Assembly: GCA_024364735.1 (NCBI GenBank)
Contig: JAGFNQ010005229.1
Coordinates: 490,281-554,280 of the forward strand
Direction: 5' to 3'
Length of the DNA stretch: 64,000 nt
Origin: Boesenbergia rotunda
Lineage: Eukaryota > Streptophyta > Magnoliopsida > Zingiberales > Zingiberaceae
Shown: positions 10,784 through 22,041 of the stretch, piece after piece
How the letters are laid out: each line of letters begins with the position of its first letter
How positions within the stretch are numbered: position 1 is the stretch's first letter
The notes under the pieces: model-generated
Database searches by the model: none
Seen by the model: only the letters and a program-made list of their open reading frames with translations
Told to the model about the DNA's origin: nothing
Program-made: the position numbers and the translations under genes

Positions 10784-12433
10784 TGTTGGATCGAGAATTG
10801 CGAGAGAGGGGGGGGGTGAATGTCGCAAATCATTACCAACAGATTAAGAACAATGTTCTCCACTTGTTAACCTTAAAATGCACTTGTTACGTTGGGCTTA
10901 TGTTTGTCAGTTGCTGGTTCAGCTGGTTCATCCTTTCTTCGGCTTGTTCTTCGTGTGTTGGTTTGGTTTTTCAACCTTTTGTAGTAGCTTCGAGCTAGCC
11001 GGACCAGTTCAGATTGATCTTCCTCTTGATCTTCTATTTCTGAATCTGAGGTAGATTCAGGTTCAACTTGAATTTTCTTCTTGGTCATTTTCCCTGTTTT
11101 CCCTGCAAAAAAGGCTATACTTTTCTTTAAGTAAAAACTTTATAACATTTACTAACACAAGGTAAAACATATAATTCAATAATTCTTTTAATTTAATCTC
11201 CCCCTAAACTTGACCCAGTCCTAGGAAGCTTTTTGACTACAAGCGATCTTCCTCTGAGTCTTAAGGTTTGATTTAAATTAAAAAAATAATGAATGTCGCA
11301 ATTCGTTCGGATTTAAAAAGAGCGGGTGCGCAGCGGAAATAAAAGAGAACACAATAACGCAAACACAGCTGGTTTACTTGGTTCGGAGCCTGGGTCGACT
11401 CCTACTCCAAGGCCCACGGTCGTTGACCGTTTTCTGCGGGCAATTCTATAAGTTCGCAAAAGTTTACACACAGATAATAATAAAAATATTTTCGTAAACT
11501 TAAATACAACTCTTGTTACCGACGTCCGGTGAAGATTGAAGTTCTGGAGCAGCGGGACGTCGTCGGCTTGAGTTGGCAGCTTTCTGGAGCGTGTCGTGGA
11601 AGCAGAAGAGCGTAGAGTTGTCGAAGGAATTGGTTGTTCAAGAATAGGGTCGAGGCCCTCTTTATATAGGGCAGGGGGAGCCCGACATGCTCGGGGCGCC
11701 CCCCACGTGGCTCTTGATCCGGCGAGCCCTCTGGTCAAGGCTGATCTCTTCATCTTCGGGATCAGCTTTGACCGGGGCGCTCGACGCGCGCGGGGCGCCC
11801 GGTTGACCGGTCAAAGCGTCATCTTCAGGGCTTCGTGAGAGTGAGCTGCAGCAGCCTTCAGTGGCGTGGCACAGTAGGCGCCCGAGACACGCGGGGCGCC
11901 CGACATGCGGGGCGCCCGACACACGCGGGGCGCCCCCAATTGCGCTGCTGTCGGGGCGTTTACCTCTCTGCTGACTTTGGGTTGACTCTGGGGCGCCCGA
12001 CACATCCGGGGCGCCCTGCTCAGCTACGGCCTCACTCCTTTGAGGCTCTCTGAGCTGCAGAAACACAGTCCTTCGGTCCTGCATCCAGGGTTAGTCCAAA
12101 ATAGCAAATAATAAGTTAGTTAAAACAGCCTTAGCTGTCTTGGTTCTGACTTTGGGTCTCCAAAATGGAGCCCTAGGTCGAACCGACGCCTAATGTTCCC
12201 TCTAGGGGAACGCGTCCTCACCTACTCCTCTCGGGAGAGTTTTACCTGGTGCCAACCGGATCCTCCAGTTGGACTTTTGCCTGACGGTCCTTTGTCAGGG
12301 CTTGGATGCCGAGCTGTCCTTCGCCCGGTGCCTAGCATTCCTTTGCTAGGGCTTTAGTCCCAGGCTGTCCTTCGCCTAGAGCCTAGCAGTCCTTCGCTAG
12401 GTCTTGGATGCTGGCAGTCCTTCGCCAGTTGCC
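10784..12433 (-). mobile_element. 5' LTR of element A, interrupted and chimeric
   Basis: Starts TGTTGGATCG with the conserved G-run and 'tgaatgtcgca', then breaks off near 10832. LTR sequence resumes at about 11290 with the same 'tgaatgtcgca' and runs through TATA (11660-11668), GGCGCC array (11676-12015) and the start of the minisatellite. At 12433 it jumps in mid-repeat into the interior of another LTR copy ('aacacgatcgtcttac'). It therefore lacks its own outer end. Confidence 0.75.
10833..11289 (-). mobile_element. Patch of element-internal sequence inserted inside the LTR
   Basis: About 460 bp flanked by the direct repeat TGAATGTCGCA (about 10817 and 11290). Its middle (10885-11130) is a near-identical copy of gag positions 9740-9985, with the same minus-strand orientation and a 6-bp difference in an acidic run. 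Its right part (11130-11280) matches sequence normally next to the polypurine tract ('tctccccctaaact', 'gacccagtcctaggaa'). The gag piece is a fragment with no start. Confidence 0.75.
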
Positions 12434-13868
12434 TAACACGATCGTCTTACTTGGTTCGGAGCCTAGGTCGACTCCTACTCCAAGGCCCACGGTCGTTGAC
12501 CGTTTTCTGCGGGCAATTCTATAAGTTCGCAAAGTTTACAAATAGATTTTACAATAAGGCAGAATAGTAAACTTTAAATACAGAGCTCTTCGTTACCGAC
12601 GTCTGGTGTAGATCAAAGTTTCGGAGCAGCAGGACGTCGTCAGCTTGAGTTGGAAGATTTCTGAAGCGTGTCGCGGAAGCAGAAGAGCACAGAAGCGTCG
12701 AAGCAATTGATTGTCTTTGAAGAGGGTCGAGGCCCTCTTTATATAGGGCAGGGGGCGCCCGACATGCTCGGGGCGCCCTCCACGTGGCTGCAGATCCGGC
12801 GATGCTCTAGTCAAAGCTGATCTCGTTATCTTCGGGATTGTTTTTGACTGGGGCGCCCGACGCGCACGGGGCGCCCGATTGACCGGTCAAACTTTATCAA
12901 CGAGGCTTCGCGAGGGTGAGCTGCAGCCGCCTTCAGTGGCGTGGCACAGTGGGCGCCCGAGACACGCGGGGCGCCCGATCTGCGCGGTGCCCGATTTGCG
13001 CGGCGCCCGCGACAAGAGGGGCGCCCGACATGCGCGGGGCGCCCCCCAACGCTGTGCTGTCGGAGGTTTACTTCTCTGCTGACTTTGGGTTGACTCTGGG
13101 GCGCCCGACACATCCGGGGCGCCCTGCTCAGCTGCGGCCTCACTCCTTTGAGGCCCTCTGAGCTGCAGAAACGCAGTCCTTCGGTCCTGCATCCAGGGTT
13201 AGTCCAAAATAGCAAATACTAAGTTGATTTTTCACAGCCTTAGCTGTCTTGGTTCTGACTTTGGGTCTCCAAAATGGAGCCCTAGGTCGAACCGACGCCT
13301 AATGTTCCCTCGAGGGGAACGCGTCCTCACCTACTCCTCTCGGGAGAATTTACCTGGTGCCAACCGGCTCCTCCAGTTGGACTTTTGCCTGACGGTCCTT
13401 TGTCAGGTCTTGGATACCGGCAGTCCTTCGCCAGTTGCCTAGCAGTCCTTCGCTAGGGCTTTGATACTGGCAGTCCTTCGCCAGTTGCCTAGCAGTCCTT
13501 CGCTAGGGCTTGGATACTGGCAGTCCTTCGCCAGCTGCCTAGCAGTCCTTCGCTAGGGCTTGGATACTAGCAGTCCTTCGCCAGCTGCCTAGCAGTCCTT
13601 CGCTAGGGCTTGGATACTGGCAGTCATTCGCCAGCTGCCTAGCAGTCCTTCGCTAGGGCTTGGATACTGGCAGTCCTTCGCCAGGTGCCTAGCAGTCCTT
13701 CGCTAGGGCTTTGTATCCTGGCAGTCCTTCGCCAGGTGCCTAGTATTCCTTCGCTAGGACTTTGTCTCTGCACACTTGAGTAATATTGTTAGATCACAAA
13801 TAAACTTAACTTTGAATCCTTTGCCAATATCAAAACACAGGTTCGATATGGTGCTTCCTGCACCAACA
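12434..13868 (-). mobile_element. Second type-1 LTR copy, truncated at its left end
   Basis: Starts inside the LTR at the position equal to 3460 and runs to the outer edge CACCAACA at 13868. It contains a TATA box (12737-12745), a GGCGCC array (12751-13125) and the longest 50-bp minisatellite of the window (13390-13760, about seven units). Its outer edge abuts type-2 LTR sequence at 13869. Confidence 0.8.
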
Positions 13869-14704
13869 CACCTGACACGTGGCCTTTCCTGCATGAACTC
13901 TAATCCGTAGACTTGGCCAGCGCTTATCCATTCAACTGGGTCGCCTGAGCTGACTGGGGCACCTGTGTTAACACAGGCGCCTCAATGACTTGGTCCAGAG
14001 GCAGCTTGCTTCGAATGCTTGGAGTAGCCATGCACTGGGCCGCCTGTATCATCATAGGCGCCTAGCCCAGTGAGGCGCCTCACTCCATTGAGGCGCCTGA
14101 ATGCAGAAACTTCATCCCTTCGTTCCTGCAATCAGGGTTAGTTCCAAAGACATACAAAGCATACAAATGATAAGTTTAGAGTGTTATTTACAGCTTGAGC
14201 TGTCTTGGTTCTGACTTTGGGTCTCCCAAATGGAACCCTAGGTCGAACCGACGCCTAATGTTCTCTCCTACGGGGAACGCGTCCTCACCTACTCCTCTCC
14301 GGAGAATTTACCTTTTTGTCAACCAGCTCCTCTAGTTGGACTTTTGCCCGCTTCACTCACCAGGTCTTCGTGCCCAATCCGAGATCAGGTCTTCGTGCCC
14401 AGCTTCACTCACCAGGTCTTCGGTGCCCAGTCCTCGACCAGGTCTTCGTGCCCAATCCGCGATCAGGTCTTTGTGCCCAGCTTTACTCACCAAGTCTTCG
14501 TGCCCAACCTTACGTCAGGACTTAGTTGCCCAGCCTGCGGCCAGGACTTAGTGCTCAATTCATAGAAGCAGGACTTAGTGCCTAGTGTACCTAGGACTTT
14601 CCTGCACGCTTAATAAGCTCGTTAGATCACAACCAAATCTTAACTTTTGAACCCTTTGCCATTATCAAAACATAGGTTCGACTTTGGTGCTTCCGGCACC
14701 AACA
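13869..14704 (-). mobile_element. 3' LTR of element B (type 2), truncated
   Basis: Matches the inner 840 bp of the type-2 LTR at 20752-22041. The missing left part ends at the junction with the type-1 LTR. It ends CACCAACA at 14704, followed by a polypurine tract. It holds GGCGCC inverted repeats, for example arms AGGCGCCTCA (14073-14082) and TGAGGCGCCT (14089-14098) around CTCCAT, and a degenerate repeat 'caggtcttcgtgccca' at 14356-14560. Confidence 0.85.
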
Positions 14705-16440
14705 ATCTCCCCCTTTTTGATTTATGGCAACACGGTTCAAAAAGTTAAGTTAAAACAATATATTATTGCAATCTAACAACAGTAAGTAAATAAATTCGTT
14801 TATCTCCCCCTAAAAAGGTTCTCCCCCTGAATTTTCCAATGTCATGCGGGTTTTTGTAACAACTTTCTAAGTGCTAAGTTTTTCAAAATTTTAGTAAAAA
14901 GATTTTCAAAGACAAGCAAAAAGCACTCAAGAACTTTTCAACACTTAAACAATTTTTGAAAAAGGTTTTGTAAGCCTAACTTTCAAAAAAAAATTACTTA
15001 GGCAAGACAAATTTTGAAACTTGATTTCCCAAAAAAAATTTTCAATTTTGAGAACTTAGGAAAAATTTTCCAAATTGTTTTTGTAGGTTTTTCACACTTA
15101 GAAAATTTTCCAAAAGATGTTTGCAAGTTTTTCACACTTAGAAAATTTTTCAAAAGATTTTTGCAAGTTTTTCACACTTAGAAGATTTTCCAAAAGTTTT
15201 TTACAAGTTTTTCACACTTAGAAAATTTTCAAAAAAAATTTTGTAAGTTTTTCACACTTAGAAAATAAATTTCCTTGAAAATACTTTGTGTGAAAAAACA
15301 TTTAGAAAAGATTTCAAATACAGTTTTTCCTTAAAAAAATTCCACTTAGAACTATTTGCAAAAAAAATTCAGAAAAGTCTTGCTCAACAAATTTTGTTTA
15401 CTAAGGAGAATTTTGAAGAGCTTTAGGAATTTTTGAAAGTACTTAGAAATGCTTTTTAAAAATTTTGAAATACTTAGAAAAATTTTTAAACACTTAGACT
15501 TTTACTTTATTTTTTGTAAAAGAAAAAAAATTTTGAGAAAAAATTTTCTCCTTTCCTTTCTTTCCTTTCTCTCCCCTTTTGCCATATATAAAAAAAATGA
15601 TAACCTAAAAAAAATTGACTATTGTAATTCAATTTTGAATTAGAGCTAGTTTGACAAATTGGAAATCTATATTGAACCAACTCTAGTACTTTCAAGCAAG
15701 AAAAAAAACCAAACCAAATTGAACCGTTCTTGTTCGGGTCCTGTCTAACCAAGTTAGCTACTTACTAACTGTTATAACACAGTAGCTTTTGCTAGGGTTA
15801 GTCAAGTTAAGTGATCTGATCCAGTTAGATTTTCTAAGCTTGACACTTAACCTGATTGTTGTTCAAGTTGTATTTATTGCCCCAATTACTGCAGATGCAC
15901 TGACTTAAAGCATCTTGAATCAAGGCATAGACCTAAGCATCTCAACCCAGTCTAGGTTATCAATCAAAAGTACCCTAAGGTGATTGTAAGATGTTGGCTT
16001 CTAGATCTATAGGTGCATGCAGTTCTAGGGGTAGGGCCTAAGCTAAGTCCATTTGCGCAAAAACCCTAGTTTTGAAGGGGGTAGTTTTTATAGGAAAAAA
16101 ACTAAGTCGAAAAATCATTTTAACTTTCAAAAACTTGATCAAAGAAATGATTTTTCAAATTGCTAATTTTCTGAAAAAATAGGAAAAATTTTAAGAAAAC
16201 AATATAGAACAGTCCTATTCTACTAAGCACAACCCTAACTGATGATTAAAATATGAAGTGAATGAATTGGCAAGTAAATAAGTCACCATAGCATGAAGTA
16301 AATAACCCAACTGGTAAATAAATAACCAGTAGATAAAATAGATAAGTATGAGTCAACTGGTCAACATAATGACCAAAAAGAGTCAATAACAAGTCAACTG
16401 GTCAGTAGTACAATTGGACAGCAGGGAAAACCACTCAAAT
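14705..16440 (-). mobile_element. Element B 3' untranslated interior
   Basis: Begins with the polypurine tract (minus ATCAAAAAGGGGGAGAT type, 14705-14722). It is AT-rich and noncoding. A tandem repeat of about 40 bp ('ttttcacacttagaaaattt' plus 'tcaaaagatttttgcaag') occurs about five times at 15080-15265. At 16345-16410 several 'agtcaactggtca' motifs occur. No gene is seen. Confidence 0.65.
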
Positions 16441-17745
16441 CTAGGAGGAAGGGCCCGGAGGAAAGAATGGACTAGGCTGCCACGACTGGAACATGGACAT
16501 CATCTCATCAAGTCGGGCCTGGTTCGCTTCGCGTTCGGCCCGAAGAGTGTCCATGTACTCGATGTGATAGGTCAGGTTCAGATCGTGCTCGGTATGAATA
16601 GCTTCCATGAACTCGACCTGATGCGCCTCCATCTCCTCTCGGAGGTTGTGGACCTCCGTCTGTAATGACGTCAGGCACTGGTCGATAGTCGGAGGTGGAG
16701 GCTCCTACAGGTGCTCCTGGATCTCGGCTGCGATATCGGCTATGTCGACCTCAACCTCCTCGTCCGAGTAGATCTGGTGTCGGGCCCTCTGTCGCCTCCA
16801 CGATAATACCCCCGCAGCCGAGATATCTATGCCCGCTAAGGAAAAGTTCCTAGCCCCTATCTCGTCGAATTCGGTCATCTGGATGACCTCTCCGACGGTG
16901 ATGTCGCGACCATGGTGATGGAGGAGGGAAGTGATAATGTGACAGTAGGGGGTACGCACTCGAGAGTGAGTGGATATACTCGACGCGTAAGTGATCGTCT
17001 GGAACATGTGTAGACCAATGTCTATGTCCAGATGATGAATCATCGCGTAGAGGAGGAAGGTGTGGAAAGGTCGCATGGTCTCGACGTCCCGAGTGGTCAA
17101 TGGAAGGATACATCGGACTAGAACTCTATAAAGAGCGTAGTCCTCGACGCGGAGGTCGACGGACTGGAACCGTTGTACCGTCGGGTTTCGAACATCTCCG
17201 AAAAAGTAAGAATAAAGAGTGTCCAGGGTGATATGAGAATAGGGGTCAGCAAAAGGAAGGTCAGTAGGACGATAACAGTAAAAAGTGCATCTAGAAGGTC
17301 GTAGTCCTAGAAACCGAGTGAATAAAGCAGGTGTGATAGTAAGGGGAATGGACTGTACAGTAGTAGAATAACAAAAATCATCAATTTTGACTAAGTTGTT
17401 ATAAAACTCGGCACACAGGGTTGTGTTGACCGAGTGGGTACAGTAAACAAGATTGTCAAGTTGCCAAGTTGATAAAAGTTGATTGCATCCATGGCAGTAG
17501 GGTAGGATTGAGCAAAAAAGGGTCTATTCAAGTAGCTAGTTTTAATCGGTTTATACGTGGTCTGGGCAAATTTATTAAATAAGGCCATGGTAGGAAACCT
17601 AGTATCCGGGCAAGGCTCGGCCTGGGGGGTGTTTTGTGTAACTCGACGTTTTCTAGATAGATACGAAAAACTTATGCATTTAAATAAGCGAAATAGTCGA
17701 AAACTTAATTATAAATGCATAATTAAAATGGTACCGAGGAGACAT
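16441..17745 (-). pseudogene. ORF2 of element B: spliced extra gene with two lesions
   Basis: Same architecture as ORF2 of A. Exon 1 is 17735-17745 (ATGTCTCCTCG, 11 bp), the intron is 17653-17734 (82 bp) and exon 2 is 17652-16441. Splicing gives MSPRKRRVTQ and runs into 'FNKFAQTTYKPIKTSYLNR'. An 8-bp near-exact duplication at about 17457-17472 shifts the frame. Downstream the corrected frame is open through 'LLYAMIHHLDIDIGLHMFQ' to a TAG near 16705, then continues through a coiled coil to the stop at 16441 (ending PPGPSS). Restored length would be about 400 residues. PF20167-like by pattern; biochemical role unknown. Confidence 0.75.
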
Positions 17746-17853
17746 TGTCGAAGTAGGGCGTTCGAGGGCAAAGGATGAGTTTTCAGGCGCCTTAGAGGGA
17801 GAAGGAGTGGAAGAGAAGTTGGTTTGGTGTGGCAAATGACCATGGTTTGATGG

Positions 17854-18100
17854 CCTTAAATAGGCTTATACGGGCGCCCGTGACGGGTCTAGGGCGCCCG
17901 AGTTCAGTGAGGTGCCCGAGAGCCTCTTGGGTGCCTGAGTCAGGTATGTCAGGGCTTTTGGCAGCTTTGGCTGCCTTGAACGAAGATAAAGTATAAGGCG
18001 CCCGTAAGGTCACGGGCGCCCGTGTTGACCGAGGTTTCACCGTTGACCAGGGTTGACTATGTTGACCAAGTTTGACTCAGTTGACTATGTTTGACCAACC
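17854..18100 (-). promoter_or_regulatory. ORF2 promoter region of element B
   Basis: Minus strand, upstream to downstream: seven TTGAC[C/T] motifs (18098-18026, on the plus strand), a GGGCGCCCG/CGGGCGCCC palindrome set (18028-17871) and a TATA-like TATTTAAGG (17854-17862). A CT-rich leader of about 110 bp leads to the mini-exon. The order matches element A, though the sequences have diverged. Confidence 0.6.
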
Positions 18101-18892
18101 AATAACTAAATCAATCAAGCCCTAGATTATATTCGAAATGAGTTTATTTTGACATTTAACCTAAAATTCAATCTTTTGGAAAATAAATTGAGTTGATTTT
18201 GAACAAATTTTGAAAGCAGTTTAAGTTTTATTTAAAAGGATTATACTATTTGATCCTAGACGTCTCACCCAATTCTACGTGATCAAACATGTTAACCTTA
18301 TGGGTTTTGTGAGACAAATTTTCAAAAATAAATATTTTAATTTTGAAAAACATGGTTAATTTTGAAGATATTGAATTAATTTTGAAAATTTTATAAGGTT
18401 AAGTTTATTGACTTTGAAAAATGTGTTGAATCTAAGATTAATTGAAATTTGTGTTAGATTCAAATTTAACAAGTAGTAAATTGAATTTGATTTTCAGTAA
18501 TTGGCTTCCAGGTCTTGGCGAGGCACAAGGCCTTCTTTGGTTGTAGCCTTATTGGACCAACAACCCTTTCCTTGACAAAGCATTTTGCTGAAAATTCATC
18601 TTCAAGTTACTTCTTGAAAGATTTTGGTCTAACTAGTTTGGGTCTTAGATCGGTAGCTTCGGCTAGTTCCACCAGACTAAACAGACCAAGTAGGATATAC
18701 TTGATCTTATTAGAAGGGCTTCCCTAACATACTATCATCTCACCTCCACCCAATACTATGTTGTTCAAATTTCAGTTAAGTCTTTCATCCTTAATCTAAC
18801 CAGTCCTAAGTCTAAGCATAAAAAAATTATGGAAAGAAAATAGACAAGCAAGCAATTAATTCAGTAAAATTATTTAACTATAAATATGATTT
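18101..18892 (-). mobile_element. Element B spacer downstream of gag
   Basis: AT-rich sequence with the same conserved islands as 1-900 and 8350-9000, such as 18240-18310 and 18500-18590. No pol motif is found, so element B also lacks pol. Confidence 0.65.
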
Positions 18893-20527
18893 TTATATTG
18901 GCCCCCCTGGACTATAGCCTCGATAAGGGTTAGGCAAGATGTGAATCTTGTCCTTGGGGATCCAATACTGGTTTGGTCTAGCTTGTTTGTTTAAACAGAG
19001 CTTTGGGACCCATGCTTGGACTCGGGTTCTAGGTTGGTTCAATACAAAATAATATGCACGTTGTCTTGACTTGGTTCGATAACCGAGTCCGGATCGATTG
19101 ATTACAGACTTCTGCTTTCCAAGGATCATGTCAAGACCCTTGGAACCTGAAGTAAACCGTTTCAAGGCAACTCTGAGTTCCTTGACTTGAGTTTTCAAAG
19201 AGAAATTCTCTTCCTCAAGTTTTTGAACTTGAGTCGAGTTTCCTTCCTGAATTTGCTCGGTCAATGACCTCGAGTTGACTTCCTCTTTCAGGAGTTTTAC
19301 TTCCTGTCGGAGGGACTCAACCCGGATTTTGGCTTTCACCAAGTTACGAGACAAGTAAGAAATTAATTTTGACAATTCATATTATGAGTAACCTCTTACA
19401 GTGATTTGCCCATTCTCCGAGATTGTGAGTCTTCCATCGCCTGGTTCCGATTCTCATCCGGAGTCAACATCTTCTGAGGCGGTTAGGGCGAGTAGATTCA
19501 CGTGTGAGACTTCTTCTTCTTCTTCGGAAGATGATTCGTCCCAAGTGGCTTGAAGAGCCTTCTTTCTCCATGCCTTCTTGTTTTCCTTTCGGTTAGGGCA
19601 CTCTGATTTGAAGTGTCCCTTCTGGTTGCATTCGTAGCAGATGACGTTGCTTTTGCCTTTCGAGCTTGTTGAAGGTTCCGCTGGATCTTCCTTTCTTCGG
19701 CTTGACTTTTTCTTACTCGTCTGGTACTTATGTTCCTTGTAGTAATCGCGAGCTAATCGGACCAGTTTGGGTTGATCTCCTTCATTGTTGTCAGATTCCG
19801 AGTTGGAGTCGGACTCGGGTGCTGGTTGAGGCTTCTTCTTGGGAGTCTTTCCTTGAGGTTTACCTGCAACAAAAGCTATACCTTTTTCGACCAAGGTAGC
19901 ATTAGTCTGTTCATGCAGTTCTAACTCTGAAAATAACTCATCTAGCTTAATTTCAGATAAGTTCCTTGAAACTTTGTAGGCATCTACCATAGACGCCCAC
20001 AATGAGTTTCTAGGAAACGAATTTAAAGTATACCTTATCAGATCATGATTTTCAACCTTGTGACCTATCGTGTGCAGTCCATTCATTAGATCCTGAATTC
20101 TGGCGTGGAGTTGGGCTGTAGTCTCGCCGTCGTGCATCTTGATTGTGTAGAGTCTGTTAAGCAACAGATCTCTTTTGCTGATCCTCGTGTCGGAAGTACC
20201 TTCGTGTAGCTCGATCAGCTTGTTCCAAAGCTCCTTCGCGCTGTTGAAGGGTCCTACCCGGTTCAGCTCCACTTTTGTTAAGCCGTATTGCAAAGTTTGG
20301 GTCGCCTTTACGTCGGCCTCAATTTTCTTCTTCAGTGTGCCATCCCACTCGGTATAATGTTGCACCACACCTTGTGCATTTTTAGGAATTTCCAGCCCAG
20401 ACTGGATAATTATCCACATGTCCACCTGAGTTTTCAAGTGGACTTCCATCCTGCTTTTCCAGTAGGAGAAATCTTCTCCACTGAAAAGCGGGGGTCTGGC
20501 GGTGCTGTATCCCTCTTGCATGGCCAT
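18893..20527 (-). pseudogene. Gag of element B, one frame with two stops
   Basis: 545 codons in a single frame, broken only by TGA at 19454-19456 and TAA near 19382. Domains follow element A: 'RPPLFSGEDFSYWKSRMEVH' at the start, UBN2 core, zinc knuckle C-YE-C-NQKG-H-FKSE-C near residue 300, SSSEEEEE, coiled coil, then a conserved tail with 'SGLGYRTKSRQR' and 'WVPKLCL' ending at 18893. The tail shows where the intact gag ends and that the TGA in element A is a lesion. No pol follows. Confidence 0.85.
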
Positions 20528-20737
20528 TAAACTTTTAACTGAAAAAGAAGAAAAAGAAAACTCGTTCCAAGATTGAGTCTTGGATTAGTAGTGCTGGAAG
20601 AATAATATTCATGGAAAAAATCGAGTGGTGTTGCACCAACCTCGATTAACGAGAAAAATTCGAAAAAAAATTAATTTTGAAAAATCTGAAAAAAAAAGAA
20701 TTCTCAAATTGGTGGTTGCACCAAGTTTGAGCCACCT

Positions 20738-20749
20738 GCTCTGATACCA
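20738..20749 (-). other. Primer binding site of element B
   Basis: Minus-strand TGGTATCAGAGC two bases from the LTR starting TGTGGG at 20752. It is about 210 bp before the gag start. Confidence 0.9.
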
Positions 20750-20751
20750 CT

Positions 20752-22041
20752 TGTGGGATCAGATCGAATCGATAGAGGGGAGGTGAATATCGATCGGAAA
20801 CTTTTTCGGAAAGCGAAGAGTAATTGCACAGCGGAAAATGAAAACCAATCACTAACACGATTTGTTTTTTACTTGGTTCGGAGTCGCGGTCGGCTCCTAC
20901 TCCAAGGCCCATGGTCCTTGACCGTTTACGATGGGCAATTCTATATTCTCGTAAAAGATTACAATTCGAGATTACAAATATAGAATTGAAAAGTAATTAC
21001 AACACTTAACAAAATTAACTTTTACCGACGATCGGAGAGGTTGGAAGTTTCCGGAGAAGCGGGTTGTCGTTAGCGCTTGAATCGAGAGTACAGAACTTGT
21101 CGGAGCGGAGCGCTTGAACGTAGCAGTTGAAAGCAATTGATGTGGAAGCCTTGGGGGTGAACTCCCTTTTATAGTAGTCAGTGGGGCGCCTGTGTTGAAG
21201 GGGGCGCCTGACACGTGGCCTCTCCTGCGTGAACTCCAATCCACAGACTCGGCCAGCGCTTATCCCTTCAACTGGGGCGCCTGAGCTGACTGGGGCGCCT
21301 GTGTTAACACGGGCACCTCGATGACTTGGTCCAGAGGCAGCTTGCTTCGAATGCTTGGAGTAGCCTTGCACTGGGGCACCTATCTCATCACAGGCGCCTA
21401 GCCCAGTGAGGTGCCTCATTCCATTAAGGCGCCTGAATGCAGAAACTTCATCCCTTCATTCCTACAACTAGGGTTAGTTCCAAAGGCATACAAAGCATAC
21501 AAATGATAAGTTTAGAGCGTTATTTACAGCCTGAGCTGTCTTGGTTATGACTTTGGGTCTCCCAAATGGAACCCTAGGTCGAACTGACGTCTAATGTTCC
21601 CTCCTACGGGGAACGCGTCCTCACATACTCCTCTCGGGAGAATTTACCTTTTTGCCAACCGGCTCCTCCAGTTGGACTTTTGCCCAACGTCACTCACCAG
21701 GTCTTCGTGCCCAATCCACGATCAGGTCTTCGTGCCTAGCTTCACTCACCAGGTCTTCGGTGCCCAGTCTTCGACCAGGTCTTCGTGCCCAATCCGCGAT
21801 CAGGTCTTCGTGACCAGCTTTACTCACCAGGTCTTTGTGCCCAACCTTACGTTAGGACTTAGTTGCCCAGCCCACGGCCAGGACTTAGTGCCTAATTCAT
21901 AGAACCAGGACTTAGTGCCTAGTGTACCTAGGACTTTCCTGCACACTTAATAAGCTCATTAGATCACAACCAAATCTTAACTTCTGAACCCTTTGTCATT
22001 ATCAAAACATAGGTTCGACTTTGGTGCTTCCGGCACCAACA
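20752..22041 (-). mobile_element. 5' LTR of element B (type 2, 1290 bp)
   Basis: Ends TGTGGGATC and CACCAACA. On the minus strand: repeats with 'caggtcttcgtgccca' (21700-21900), GGCGCC/GGCACC palindromes (21440-21183) and a TATA box TATAAAAGG (about 21165-21173). Around 21300 the sequence is close to a 24-bp palindrome with GGCGCC ends and TGTTAACA centre; the truncated 3' copy has the same at 13962-13985. Against 13869-14704 it differs at scattered bases, so the insertion is not recent. Confidence 0.85.

Noticed and set aside
14316..14565. Three overlapping frames over 'caggtcttcgtgccca' repeats (also at 21594-21902)
   Set aside because: Frames follow the repeat unit and lie inside an LTR, so not genes.
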